Assembly (NCBI RefSeq): GCF_011355085.1
Contig: NZ_VXCP01000005.1
Span: forward strand, 62,001 to 126,000
Length of the DNA: 64,000 nt
Direction of reading: 5' to 3'
Source: Pseudomonas akapageensis
Lineage (GTDB): Bacteria; Pseudomonadota; Gammaproteobacteria; Pseudomonadales; Pseudomonadaceae
Part shown: one piece after another, positions 56,698 through 64,000 of the stretch
Layout: each line of letters begins with the position of its first letter
Numbering within the stretch: the stretch's first letter is position 1
Position numbers and translations under genes: made by a program
The notes under the pieces: generated by a model
Seen by the model: the letters and a program-made list of their open reading frames with translations, nothing else
Database searches by the model: none
What the model was told of the DNA's origin: nothing

Positions 56698-59094
56698 CTA
56701 GTGCGTGCTGATTCTTTCTTTCGAATCGGACTCGCGCTTTTCATCCTTTGCGACAATCTCGGGAGCCACATCAGGCAAGGGCTCTGGGGCGTATTGCAGC
56801 GCAATTTGTAGGACTTCGTCAATCCATTTAACGGGTTTAATCTGTAGATCCTGTTTGATGTTGTCAGGAATTTCTTTCAAATCGCGCACATTCTCTTCCG
56901 GAATGATAACCGTCTTGATCCCACCGCGATGAGCGGCCAGCAGTTTTTCCTTCAAACCACCAATGGCCAACACTTGTCCTCGCAGGGTAATTTCACCGGT
57001 CATGGCCACATCCGCCCGCACCGGAATCCCCGTCAAGGCCGATACCAGTGCCGTGCACATGCCTACGCCTGCGCTGGGGCCGTCTTTGGGCGTTGCCCCT
57101 TCCGGCATATGGATGTGGGTGTCGCGCTTCTCGTGGAAGTCCGGAGGGATGCCCAGGCTCTTGGCACGGCTGCGCACCACCGTCAGCGCGGCAGTGATTG
57201 ATTCGACCATGACGTCGCCCAGGGAACCTGTCTTGATCAACTGCCCCTTGCCCGGCACCACCGCCGCCTCGATGGTCAGCAACTCACCACCGACCTGGGT
57301 CCAGGCAAGCCCGGTAACCTGGCCGATCTGATCCTGCTGCTCAGCCAGGCCATAGCGGAATTTGCGCACACCAAGGAAATGTTCGAGCGAATCGGCCGTC
57401 ACGGTGACCGTGAAATGCTTGTCACGGGCATGCTCCTTGACCACCTTGCGGCACACCTTGGCAATCTGCCGCTCCAGCCCCCGCACGCCCGCTTCACGGG
57501 TGTAGTAACGGATGATGTCGCGGATCGCCGAGGTTTCGAATTCCAGCTCGGTCTTTTTCAGGCCATTGGCCTGAATCTGCTTGGGTGACAGGTACTTGAC
57601 CGCAATGTTGATCTTCTCGTCTTCGGTGTAACCGGGCAGACGAATCACCTCCATCCGGTCGAGCAGTGCCGCCGGGATATTCATCGAGTTGGAGGTGCAG
57701 AGGAACATCACGTCAGACAGGTCGTAGTCGACTTCCAGGTAGTGATCGTTGAAGTTGTGGTTCTGCTCCGGATCGAGCACCTCGAGCAGTGCCGAAGCCG
57801 GATCGCCACGCATGTCGCTGCCCATCTTGTCGATTTCATCGAGCAGGAACAGCGGGTTGCGCACGCCCACTTTCGTCATCTTTTGAATCAATCGGCCCGG
57901 CATCGAACCGATGTAGGTCCGCCGGTGACCACGAATCTCGGCCTCGTCACGCACGCCGCCCAGGGCCATGCGCACGAACTTGCGGTTGGTAGCGTGGGCA
58001 ATCGATTCCGCCAGCGAGGTTTTACCGACACCCGGTGGACCGACCAGGCACAGCACCGGCCCGCGAATCTTTTTCACGCGCTTTTGCACGGCGAGGTATT
58101 CAAGGATGCGCTCCTTGACCTCTTCCAGACCGTAGTGGTCGGCATCGAGGATGTCTTCGGCACGCGCCAGGTCCAGACGGACCTTGCTCTGAGCCTTCCA
58201 CGGCACCTGGACCAGCCAATCGATGTAGGAACGCACCACAGTCGCTTCAGCCGACATTGGCGACATCTGCTTGAGCTTGTTCAGCTCGGCGATGGCCTTG
58301 GCCAGGGCGTCCTTGGGCAGCCCGGCAGCGTCGATGCGCTTTTTCAGGTCTTCGACTTCGTTGTGGCCTTCGTCGCTGTCGCCGAGTTCCTTCTGAATGG
58401 CTTTCATCTGCTCATTCAGGTAGTACTCGCGCTGGCTGCGCTCCATTTGTTTTTTCACGCGGCCGCGGATGCGCTTCTCGACCTGCAACAGGTCGATTTC
58501 GGCATCCAGCAAGGCGAGCACGTGCTCGACCCGTGCCGACAGGTCGATGATTTCGAGAATTTCCTGCTTCTGCTCGATCTTCAGCGCCATGTGTGCGGCC
58601 ATGGTGTCGACCAGGCGGCCCGGCTCATCGATACTGTTGAGCGAAGACAGGACTTCGGCCGGGACTTTCTTGCCCAGCTGAACATATTGTTCGAATTGCG
58701 ACAGCAGACTGCGAACGAAGACTTCCGATTCGCGATCAGGCGCCGGGGCCTCTTCGATCAGGGCGACCTGCGCCCGGCAATGGCCTTCGACTTCGATAAA
58801 ACGTTCGACCGTGCCACGCTGCTCACCCTCGACCAGCACCTTGACGGTACCGTCAGGCAGTTTCAGTAATTGCAAAACAGTGGCAATGGTGCCGACACGA
58901 TACAAAGCGTCTTCACCAGGATCATCATCAGCAGGATTTTTCTGCGCCAGCAGAAGGATCTGCTTTTCGCCAGTCATCGCGGCCTCGAGGGCTTCGATGG
59001 ACTTCTCGCGCCCCACGAACAGCGGGATAACCATATGCGGATACACAACGACATCACGCAATGGCAGGAGAGGCAATTCGATGGTTGTCTTCAT
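56698..59094 (-). CDS. lon: ATP-dependent Lon protease
   Basis: 798 residues. A LON substrate-binding N-domain (PLLPLRDVVVYPHMVIPLFV) is followed by the AAA+ domain with Walker A GPPGVGKTSL and the protease domain with the catalytic serine in PKDGPSAGVG and a downstream lysine. It degrades damaged and regulatory proteins. It lies after clpX in the usual order. Confidence 0.97.
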   Translation of the reverse strand: MKTTIELPLLPLRDVVVYPHMVIPLFVGREKSIEALEAAMTGEKQILLLAQKNPADDDPGEDALYRVGTIATVLQLLKLPDGTVKVLVEGEQRGTVERFIEVEGHCRAQVALIEEAPAPDRESEVFVRSLLSQFEQYVQLGKKVPAEVLSSLNSIDEPGRLVDTMAAHMALKIEQKQEILEIIDLSARVEHVLALLDAEIDLLQVEKRIRGRVKKQMERSQREYYLNEQMKAIQKELGDSDEGHNEVEDLKKRIDAAGLPKDALAKAIAELNKLKQMSPMSAEATVVRSYIDWLVQVPWKAQSKVRLDLARAEDILDADHYGLEEVKERILEYLAVQKRVKKIRGPVLCLVGPPGVGKTSLAESIAHATNRKFVRMALGGVRDEAEIRGHRRTYIGSMPGRLIQKMTKVGVRNPLFLLDEIDKMGSDMRGDPASALLEVLDPEQNHNFNDHYLEVDYDLSDVMFLCTSNSMNIPAALLDRMEVIRLPGYTEDEKINIAVKYLSPKQIQANGLKKTELEFETSAIRDIIRYYTREAGVRGLERQIAKVCRKVVKEHARDKHFTVTVTADSLEHFLGVRKFRYGLAEQQDQIGQVTGLAWTQVGGELLTIEAAVVPGKGQLIKTGSLGDVMVESITAALTVVRSRAKSLGIPPDFHEKRDTHIHMPEGATPKDGPSAGVGMCTALVSALTGIPVRADVAMTGEITLRGQVLAIGGLKEKLLAAHRGGIKTVIIPEENVRDLKEIPDNIKQDLQIKPVKWIDEVLQIALQYAPEPLPDVAPEIVAKDEKRESDSKERISTH

Positions 59095-59205
59095 GATTTC
59101 GCCTCTACAGCGGCCTTTTGGCCGTAAGACAGATGGAATTTGAGCTTGGAGTTAATGTGGGGGTAGCCCCGCAAAAAAACAAGCACTACGACAGGAAAAG
59201 CAAAA

Positions 59206-59221
59206 GGGGCCCGAAGGCCCC
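59206..59221 (-). terminator. Intrinsic terminator after clpX
   Basis: GGGGCC pairs with GGCCCC around CGAA. On the minus strand it is followed by TTTTGCTTTT. It lies 26 bases past the clpX stop codon, between clpX and lon. Confidence 0.85.
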
Positions 59222-59247
59222 CTTGTTTATTCCAGACGCATCACGAC

Positions 59248-60531
59248 TCAGGCGTCAGGTGCGACCTTGGCTGGCGGCTCGCTGTTTTCGTAGATCAACA
59301 GCGGCTTGGACGAGCCTTCGATGACGCTCTCGTCGATCACCACTTTGCTGACTTCCGCTTGCGAAGGGATCTCGTACATGGTGTCGAGCAGGACGCCTTC
59401 GAGAATCGAACGCAGGCCACGGGCACCGGTCTTGCGCTCCAGCGCGCGACGAGCCACCGACTTGAGCGCATCGCTGCGGAACTCGAGGTCGACGCCTTCC
59501 ATCTCGAACAGCTTGGCGTATTGCTTGGTCAGGGCGTTTTTCGGTTCGGTGAGGATCTGCATCAAGGCAGCCTCATCGAGCTCGTCCAACGTCGCCAGAA
59601 CCGGCAGACGACCCACGAATTCCGGGATCAGACCGAACTTGACCAGATCGTCAGGCTCGACTTCACGCAGCGACTCGCCGACTTTCTTGCCTTCCTGCTT
59701 GCTGCGAACTTCAGCGTTGAAGCCGATGCCGCCGCGGGTGGAACGGTTCTGGATGACCTTTTCCAGGCCCGAGAACGCACCACCGCAGATGAACAGGATG
59801 TTGCGCGTATCGACCTGCAGAAACTCCTGCTGAGGATGCTTGCGACCACCCTGGGGCGGTACCGAGGCGACAGTGCCCTCGATCAGCTTCAGCAAGGCTT
59901 GCTGCACCCCTTCCCCGGAAACGTCGCGGGTAATCGAAGGGTTGTCGGACTTGCGCGAAATCTTGTCGATTTCATCGATGTAGACAATGCCCATCTGGGC
60001 CTTTTCCACGTCGTAATCACACTTCTGCAGCAGCTTCTGAATGATGTTTTCCACGTCTTCGCCCACATAACCGGCTTCGGTCAGCGTGGTGGCGTCGGCG
60101 ATGGTGAACGGTACGTTCAGCAGACGAGCGAGGGTCTCGGCGAGCAAGGTCTTGCCCGAGCCCGTAGGCCCGATCAGCAGGATGTTGCTCTTGCCGAGTT
60201 CGACGTCGTCGTTTTTCTTGTCGCGTTGGTTCAGGCGCTTGTAGTGGTTGTAGACCGCTACCGCCAATACTTTCTTAGCGCGTTCCTGGCCAATTACATA
60301 TTGGTCCAGAATGCCGCTGATTTCTTTCGGCGAAGGCAATTTATGCGCGCTGCTTTCGGCCTGGGCTTCCTGCACCTCCTCACGGATGATGTCATTGCAC
60401 AGGTCGACGCACTCGTCGCAGATAAAGACCGAGGGGCCGGCAATCAATTTGCGTACTTCATGCTGGCTTTTGCCACAGAAGGAGCAATAGAGCAGTTTGC
60501 CGTTGTCCTCGCCGTTGCGGGTGTCAGTCAT
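59248..60531 (-). CDS. clpX: ClpX, ATP-dependent unfoldase subunit of ClpXP
   Basis: 427 residues. A C4 zinc finger uses C16, C19, C38 and C41. The AAA+ core has Walker [14 protein letters not shown], the pore loop GYVGEDVE, and RSTRGGIGF. It unfolds tagged substrates for ClpP. ATG 60531 gives [10 protein letters not shown], the normal start. Confidence 0.97.
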   Translation of the reverse strand: MTDTRNGEDNGKLLYCSFCGKSQHEVRKLIAGPSVFICDECVDLCNDIIREEVQEAQAESSAHKLPSPKEISGILDQYVIGQERAKKVLAVAVYNHYKRLNQRDKKNDDVELGKSNILLIGPTGSGKTLLAETLARLLNVPFTIADATTLTEAGYVGEDVENIIQKLLQKCDYDVEKAQMGIVYIDEIDKISRKSDNPSITRDVSGEGVQQALLKLIEGTVASVPPQGGRKHPQQEFLQVDTRNILFICGGAFSGLEKVIQNRSTRGGIGFNAEVRSKQEGKKVGESLREVEPDDLVKFGLIPEFVGRLPVLATLDELDEAALMQILTEPKNALTKQYAKLFEMEGVDLEFRSDALKSVARRALERKTGARGLRSILEGVLLDTMYEIPSQAEVSKVVIDESVIEGSSKPLLIYENSEPPAKVAPDA

Positions 60532-60636
60532 TCGATCGATCCAATCCGGTAGGCTTGCAACACAAGATGAAGGCAATTGCGGGCTTTTTCAAGTCCACAG
60601 GTGGTCGGTTCGCCCAACCACCTGCTTTTGCGCTGC

Positions 60637-61278
60637 TTAGGCAGACATTTGACGCTTCTCGAGCACCGAGTCGATGAGGCCGTATTCGGCCGCGCGCTGA
60701 GCGCTCATGAAGTTGTCGCGATTTGTGTCCTGCTCGATCTGTTCGATCGATTGGCCGGTGTGGAACGCCAGCAATTCGTTCAGACGCGAACGAATGGAGA
60801 GGATTTCCTTGGCATGGATGTCGATATCCGACGCCTGGCCCTGGAAACCGCCCAACGGCTGGTGAATCATCACCCGCGAATTCGGCAGGCAGAAACGCTT
60901 GCCCTTGGCGCCGCCAGCCAGCAGGAATGCACCCATGCTGCAGGCCTGGCCAATGCAGGTAGTGGAAACGTCCGGCTTGATGAACTGCATGGTGTCGTAG
61001 ATCGACATGCCCGCCGTCACCGAACCGCCTGGTGAGTTGATGTAGAGATGGATGTCCTTGTCCGGGTTTTCCGCTTCAAGGAACAGCAATTGCGCGGCAA
61101 CCAGATTGGCCATGTAATCCTCTACCGGGCCGATCAGGAAGATCACCCGCTCCTTCAAGAGGCGCGAGTAGATGTCGTAGGCGCGTTCGCCACGAGCGGA
61201 TTGCTCGATAACCATCGGGACCAGACCGCCTGCGGCCTGGATGTCAGAGCTCTGCTGAATATAAGAATTGCGGGACAT
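60637..61278 (-). CDS. clpP: ClpP, proteolytic subunit of ClpXP
   Basis: 213 residues with the catalytic triad S114 (GQACSMGAF), H139 (MIHQPLGG) and D188. It includes the short N-terminal propeptide common in ClpP. It forms the tetradecameric protease chamber, fed by ClpX encoded 105 bases downstream. Confidence 0.97.
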   Translation of the reverse strand: MSRNSYIQQSSDIQAAGGLVPMVIEQSARGERAYDIYSRLLKERVIFLIGPVEDYMANLVAAQLLFLEAENPDKDIHLYINSPGGSVTAGMSIYDTMQFIKPDVSTTCIGQACSMGAFLLAGGAKGKRFCLPNSRVMIHQPLGGFQGQASDIDIHAKEILSIRSRLNELLAFHTGQSIEQIEQDTNRDNFMSAQRAAEYGLIDSVLEKRQMSA

Positions 61279-61369
61279 GTCCTGCACTCACTCCCAAATA
61301 GTCATGTCTTGAATACGCATAAGCCAGCGCGAAGGCTGGCTTATGGTGTTTTTCCTACGAGAGAAAAAA

Positions 61370-62680
61370 TCAGTCGGCTTGTGGCGCTTGCACCGGCTTG
61401 ATCGCTTCTTCGTACGAGACCGATTTGTCGGTCACAGTAGCTTTCTGCAGAACAGTATCCACAACTTGCTCTTCCAGCACAACCGAACGGACTTCGTTCA
61501 ATTGCTGGTCGTTTTTGTAGTACCAGTTAACGACTTGCTCAGGCTCCTGGTAGGCCGAGGCCATTTCCTGGATCATCTCGCGAACGCGAGCTTCGTCTGG
61601 CTTGAGTTCGTTCTGCTTGACCACTTCAGCGACGATCAGGCCCAGCACGACGCGGCGCTTGGCTTGCTCTTCGAACAGCTCGGCCGGCAGTTGCTCAGGC
61701 TTGATGTTGCCACCGAATTGCTGGACGGCTTGAACGCGCAGGCGGTTCACTTCGTTTTCCAGCAGTGCTTTTGGCACTTCGATCGGGTTGGCAGCCAGCA
61801 GGCCGTCCATCACCTGGTTCTTGATCTTGGTCTTGATCGCCTGACGCAGTTCACGCTCCATGTTCTTGCGAACTTCGGCGCGGAAACCGTCCAGACCGGT
61901 TTCCTTGATGCCGAATTGAGCGAAGAACTCTTCGTTCAGCTCAGGCAGCTTCGGCTCGGAAACGCTGTTGACGGTAACGGTGAACTCGGCGGCCTTGTTG
62001 GCCAGGTCCAGGTTCTGGTAGCCCTCGGGGAAGGTCAGGTTCAGAACGCGCTCTTCACCAGCCTTGGCGCCGACCAGGCCGTCTTCGAAGCCCGGGATCA
62101 TGCGACCGGAACCCAGCACCAGCTGAGTACCCTTGGCCGAACCACCGGCGAACACTTCACCGTCGACCTTGCCGACGAAATCGATGTTCAGCTGGTCTTC
62201 GTTCTGGGCGGCGCGATCGGTCGCTTCAAAACGGGTGTTCTGCTTGCGCAGGACTTCCAGCATGTTGTCCAGGTCGGCGTCCGCCACTTCGGCGCTCAGG
62301 CGCTCGACAGCGATGGATTCGAAACCGGCGACAGTGAACTCGGGGAACACTTCGAAGGTTGCGACGAATTCCAGGTCCTTGCCCTTCTCCAGCACTTTAG
62401 GCTCGACCGAAGGAGCACCCGCCGGGTTCAGCTTCTGCTCGACGATGGCTTCGTAGAACGAAGACTGGATCACGTCGCCCACGGCCTCTTGACGCGCGTC
62501 AGCTTCGTAACGCTGACGAATGACGCTCATTGGCACCTTGCCAGGACGGAAGCCTGCAATCTTGGCCTTTTGGGCTGTCTGCTGCAGACGCTTGTTGACT
62601 TGAGTCTCAATGCGCTCAGCAGGCACGGTGATGCTCATGCGGCGCTCAAGAGCAGAAGTATTTTCAACAGAAACTTGCAT
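61370..62680 (-). CDS. tig: Trigger factor, ribosome-associated chaperone
   Basis: 436 residues. The ribosome-binding signature [15 protein letters not shown] is in the N-domain, followed by a FKBP-type PPIase domain ([20 protein letters not shown]) and a helical C-domain. It binds nascent chains at the ribosome exit. ATG 62680 gives [15 protein letters not shown], the family start. It heads the tig-clpP-clpX block. Confidence 0.97.
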   Translation of the reverse strand: MQVSVENTSALERRMSITVPAERIETQVNKRLQQTAQKAKIAGFRPGKVPMSVIRQRYEADARQEAVGDVIQSSFYEAIVEQKLNPAGAPSVEPKVLEKGKDLEFVATFEVFPEFTVAGFESIAVERLSAEVADADLDNMLEVLRKQNTRFEATDRAAQNEDQLNIDFVGKVDGEVFAGGSAKGTQLVLGSGRMIPGFEDGLVGAKAGEERVLNLTFPEGYQNLDLANKAAEFTVTVNSVSEPKLPELNEEFFAQFGIKETGLDGFRAEVRKNMERELRQAIKTKIKNQVMDGLLAANPIEVPKALLENEVNRLRVQAVQQFGGNIKPEQLPAELFEEQAKRRVVLGLIVAEVVKQNELKPDEARVREMIQEMASAYQEPEQVVNWYYKNDQQLNEVRSVVLEEQVVDTVLQKATVTDKSVSYEEAIKPVQAPQAD

Positions 62681-62839
62681 GGATATTCCTCGTTGCACAG
62701 ACGTTAGCCGGCCATTTCCGACACAGATCAAGGGCAAGCATTCTAGTGGGTCAAACGCAAGAAGTCACCCTACTCGAACAGCCCGAAAAATGAAGGGTAC
62801 GCCAGCGGTGATTTACAGGGCAAAAACCCAACGAAAAAA

Positions 62840-62864
62840 GGCGCCGGATCCTGGATCCGGCGCC
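62840..62864 (-). terminator. Terminator of the tRNA cluster upstream of tig
   Basis: GGCGCCGGATCC pairs with GGATCCGGCGCC around a single T. The minus strand continues with six U residues (A run 62834-62839). It ends transcription of the tRNA cluster before tig. Confidence 0.88.
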
Positions 62865-62875
62865 TTTTCGAGATA

Positions 62876-62952
62876 TGGGGTGGACGATGGGGATCGAACC
62901 CACGACAACAGGAGTCACAATCCTGTGCTCTACCAACTGAGCTACGCCCACC
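62876..62952 (-). tRNA. tRNA-His (GTG), copy 1
   Basis: 77 bases with the extra 5' G (G-1), acceptor stem GTGGGCG, anticodon GTG, T-loop TTCGATC and encoded CCA. It is identical to the copy at 63152-63228. Confidence 0.95.
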
Positions 62953-63008
62953 ATAACAACTTTGTAACCTTTGCTTACCTGGGCGACACACCCGGCAAAC
63001 CTTTCAAA

Positions 63009-63093
63009 TGGTGCGGACGAAGAGACTCGAACTCTTACAGCTTGCGCCGCTGGAACCTAAATCCAGTGTGTCTACCAATTTCACCACGTCCGC
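63009..63093 (-). tRNA. tRNA-Leu (TAG)
   Basis: 85 bases, starting GCGGACGTGGTGAAATTGGT and ending with CCA. The anticodon TAG is in the loop TTTAGGT. It has a long variable arm as expected for leucine. Confidence 0.95.
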
Positions 63094-63151
63094 ATTTGAA
63101 GCTTTTTAAAGCAAAGGCGCCAGATTGTTCATCAGGCGCCTTTTTCGAATA

Positions 63152-63228
63152 TGGGGTGGACGATGGGGATCGAACCCACGACAACAGGAGTCACAATCCT
63201 GTGCTCTACCAACTGAGCTACGCCCACC
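63152..63228 (-). tRNA. tRNA-His (GTG), copy 2
   Basis: Same 77-base sequence as the downstream copy, with anticodon GTG, G-1 and CCA. It lies between tRNA-Arg and tRNA-Leu. Confidence 0.95.
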
Positions 63229-63267
63229 ATATTGCAATGCAGCATTACTTGTGCCAAAGCTGCCTTA

Positions 63268-63344
63268 TGGCGCACCCGGCAGGACTCGAACCTGCGACCA
63301 TCCGCTTAGAAGGCGGATGCTCTATCCAGCTGAGCTACGGGCGC
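63268..63344 (-). tRNA. tRNA-Arg (TCT)
   Basis: 77 bases starting GCGCCCGTAGCTCAGCTGGA with anticodon TCT and encoded CCA. It is the first gene of the Arg-His-Leu-His cluster on the minus strand. Confidence 0.95.
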
Positions 63345-63378
63345 TTATTTAAGGACCTGCCCGACAAGTGCGACGAAT

Positions 63379-63405
63379 GTTATAGACGACCGGTAGGTGC
63401 GTCAA
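63379..63405 (-). promoter_or_regulatory. Probable sigma70 promoter of the tRNA cluster
   Basis: On the minus strand TTGACG (-35, 63400-63405) is followed after 15 bases by TATAAC (-10, 63379-63384), about 35 bases before the tRNA-Arg gene. The short spacer is sub-optimal, but a -10 at TAACAT would give 17 bases. Confidence 0.6.
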
Positions 63406-63537
63406 CCGATTTCTAAAAAAAATTCATTTAATTAAAGGGCTTAGCTGAATTCACGGACCAAGCGCCTTTGCCCTGCGTCCATGACATGCGAGAATGCGCG
63501 ATCTTATTCACTTCCTCTCGATGGTTAATCACGCGTC

Positions 63538-64000
63538 ATGACTGCACAACTTATCGACGGCAAGGCGATCGCCGCTAGCCTGCGCCAGCAGATCGCCCAA
63601 CGTGTCGCCGAGCGTCGCCAGCAAGGTTTGCGCACTCCAGGCCTCGCGGTGATTCTGGTCGGCAGCGACCCGGCCTCCCAGGTTTATGTCTCGCACAAGC
63701 GTAAAGACTGTGAAGAAGTCGGCTTTCTATCCCAGGCCTTCGACCTGCCCAGCGCCACCACGCAGGAAGAATTGACCGGCCTGATCGATCGCCTGAACGA
63801 TGATCCGAACATCGACGGTATCCTGCTGCAACTGCCCCTGCCCGAGCACCTGGACGCGTCCAGGCTGCTGGAACGCATCCGTCCGGACAAGGACGTCGAT
63901 GGTTTCCATCCTTACAACGTCGGCCGCCTGGCCCAGCGCATCCCGCTGCTGCGGCCCTGCACGCCAAAAGGCATCATCACCTTGCTCGAAAGCACCGGTC
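63538..64000 (+). CDS. folD: Bifunctional methylene-THF dehydrogenase/cyclohydrolase, 3' part outside window
   Basis: The first 154 codons of FolD. The ATG at 63538 begins [33 protein letters not shown] contains the catalytic lysine region and [13 protein letters not shown] and [13 protein letters not shown] are family signatures. It interconverts one-carbon forms of tetrahydrofolate. It is divergent from the tRNA cluster, as in other Pseudomonas. Confidence 0.96.
   Translation, partial: MTAQLIDGKAIAASLRQQIAQRVAERRQQGLRTPGLAVILVGSDPASQVYVSHKRKDCEEVGFLSQAFDLPSATTQEELTGLIDRLNDDPNIDGILLQLPLPEHLDASRLLERIRPDKDVDGFHPYNVGRLAQRIPLLRPCTPKGIITLLESTG

Overview
The window is a piece of a Pseudomonas chromosome, most likely from the P. 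fluorescens/P. putida side of the genus. The evidence is the block tig-clpP-clpX-lon-hupB-ppiD-fabI beside a tRNA Arg-His-Leu-His cluster and folD, the rnhA-dnaQ pair, the phnW-phnX aminoethylphosphonate pathway, and several repeat families typical of Pseudomonas intergenic DNA. From position 7,289 on, most genes are GC-rich with GC-ending codons. The first 7.2 kb is visibly more AT-rich and looks like accessory, possibly acquired DNA. Species cannot be fixed by reading alone.

Region 1-7,228 is a probable demethylation locus. On the minus strand lie a Tsx-like outer-membrane channel, a Rieske mono-oxygenase, its FNR-type reductase and an AraC/XylS regulator that runs off the left edge. On the plus strand are a CBS-domain protein, a glutathione-dependent formaldehyde dehydrogenase and a small VOC protein. 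The likely logic is import, oxidative O- or N-demethylation and formaldehyde removal; the substrate is unknown. Region 7,289-14,942 carries a MATE exporter and a LysR-controlled cluster: luciferase-type FMN mono-oxygenase, flavin reductase with a MarR-like tail, MFS carrier, GFA protein and a YeiH-type putative sulfate/sulfite exporter. This suggests breakdown of a small organosulfur compound. Region 14,970-20,918 holds a MalT-like LuxR regulator next to a DUF1329/DUF1302 envelope pair.

Region 21,120-25,185 is a periplasmic nitrate reductase operon napEDABC without napF. It is followed by a propionyl-CoA synthetase (minus), an LRR protein kinase (plus) and a YebC protein (minus). Region 29,531-36,587 is an extended 2-aminoethylphosphonate locus: FAD oxidoreductase, GlpT-type MFS carrier, two related LysR regulators, phnW and phnX. 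Region 36,871-43,225 contains a small orphan protein, a LysR regulator, a GNAT acetyltransferase, a lysine/arginine decarboxylase, dnaQ-rnhA and a methyltransferase. Region 43,306-53,145 contains gloB, mltD and a Yej-type peptide ABC transporter with two tandem binding proteins. The remainder is housekeeping: fabI, ppiD, a degenerate tRNA-Asp remnant, hupB, lon, clpX, clpP, tig, four tRNAs and the start of folD.

No complete insertion sequence, prophage or CRISPR array was seen. The mobile or repetitive content is short inverted-repeat elements at 5,479, 28,581, 33,483, 38,031, 41,120 and 54,011.
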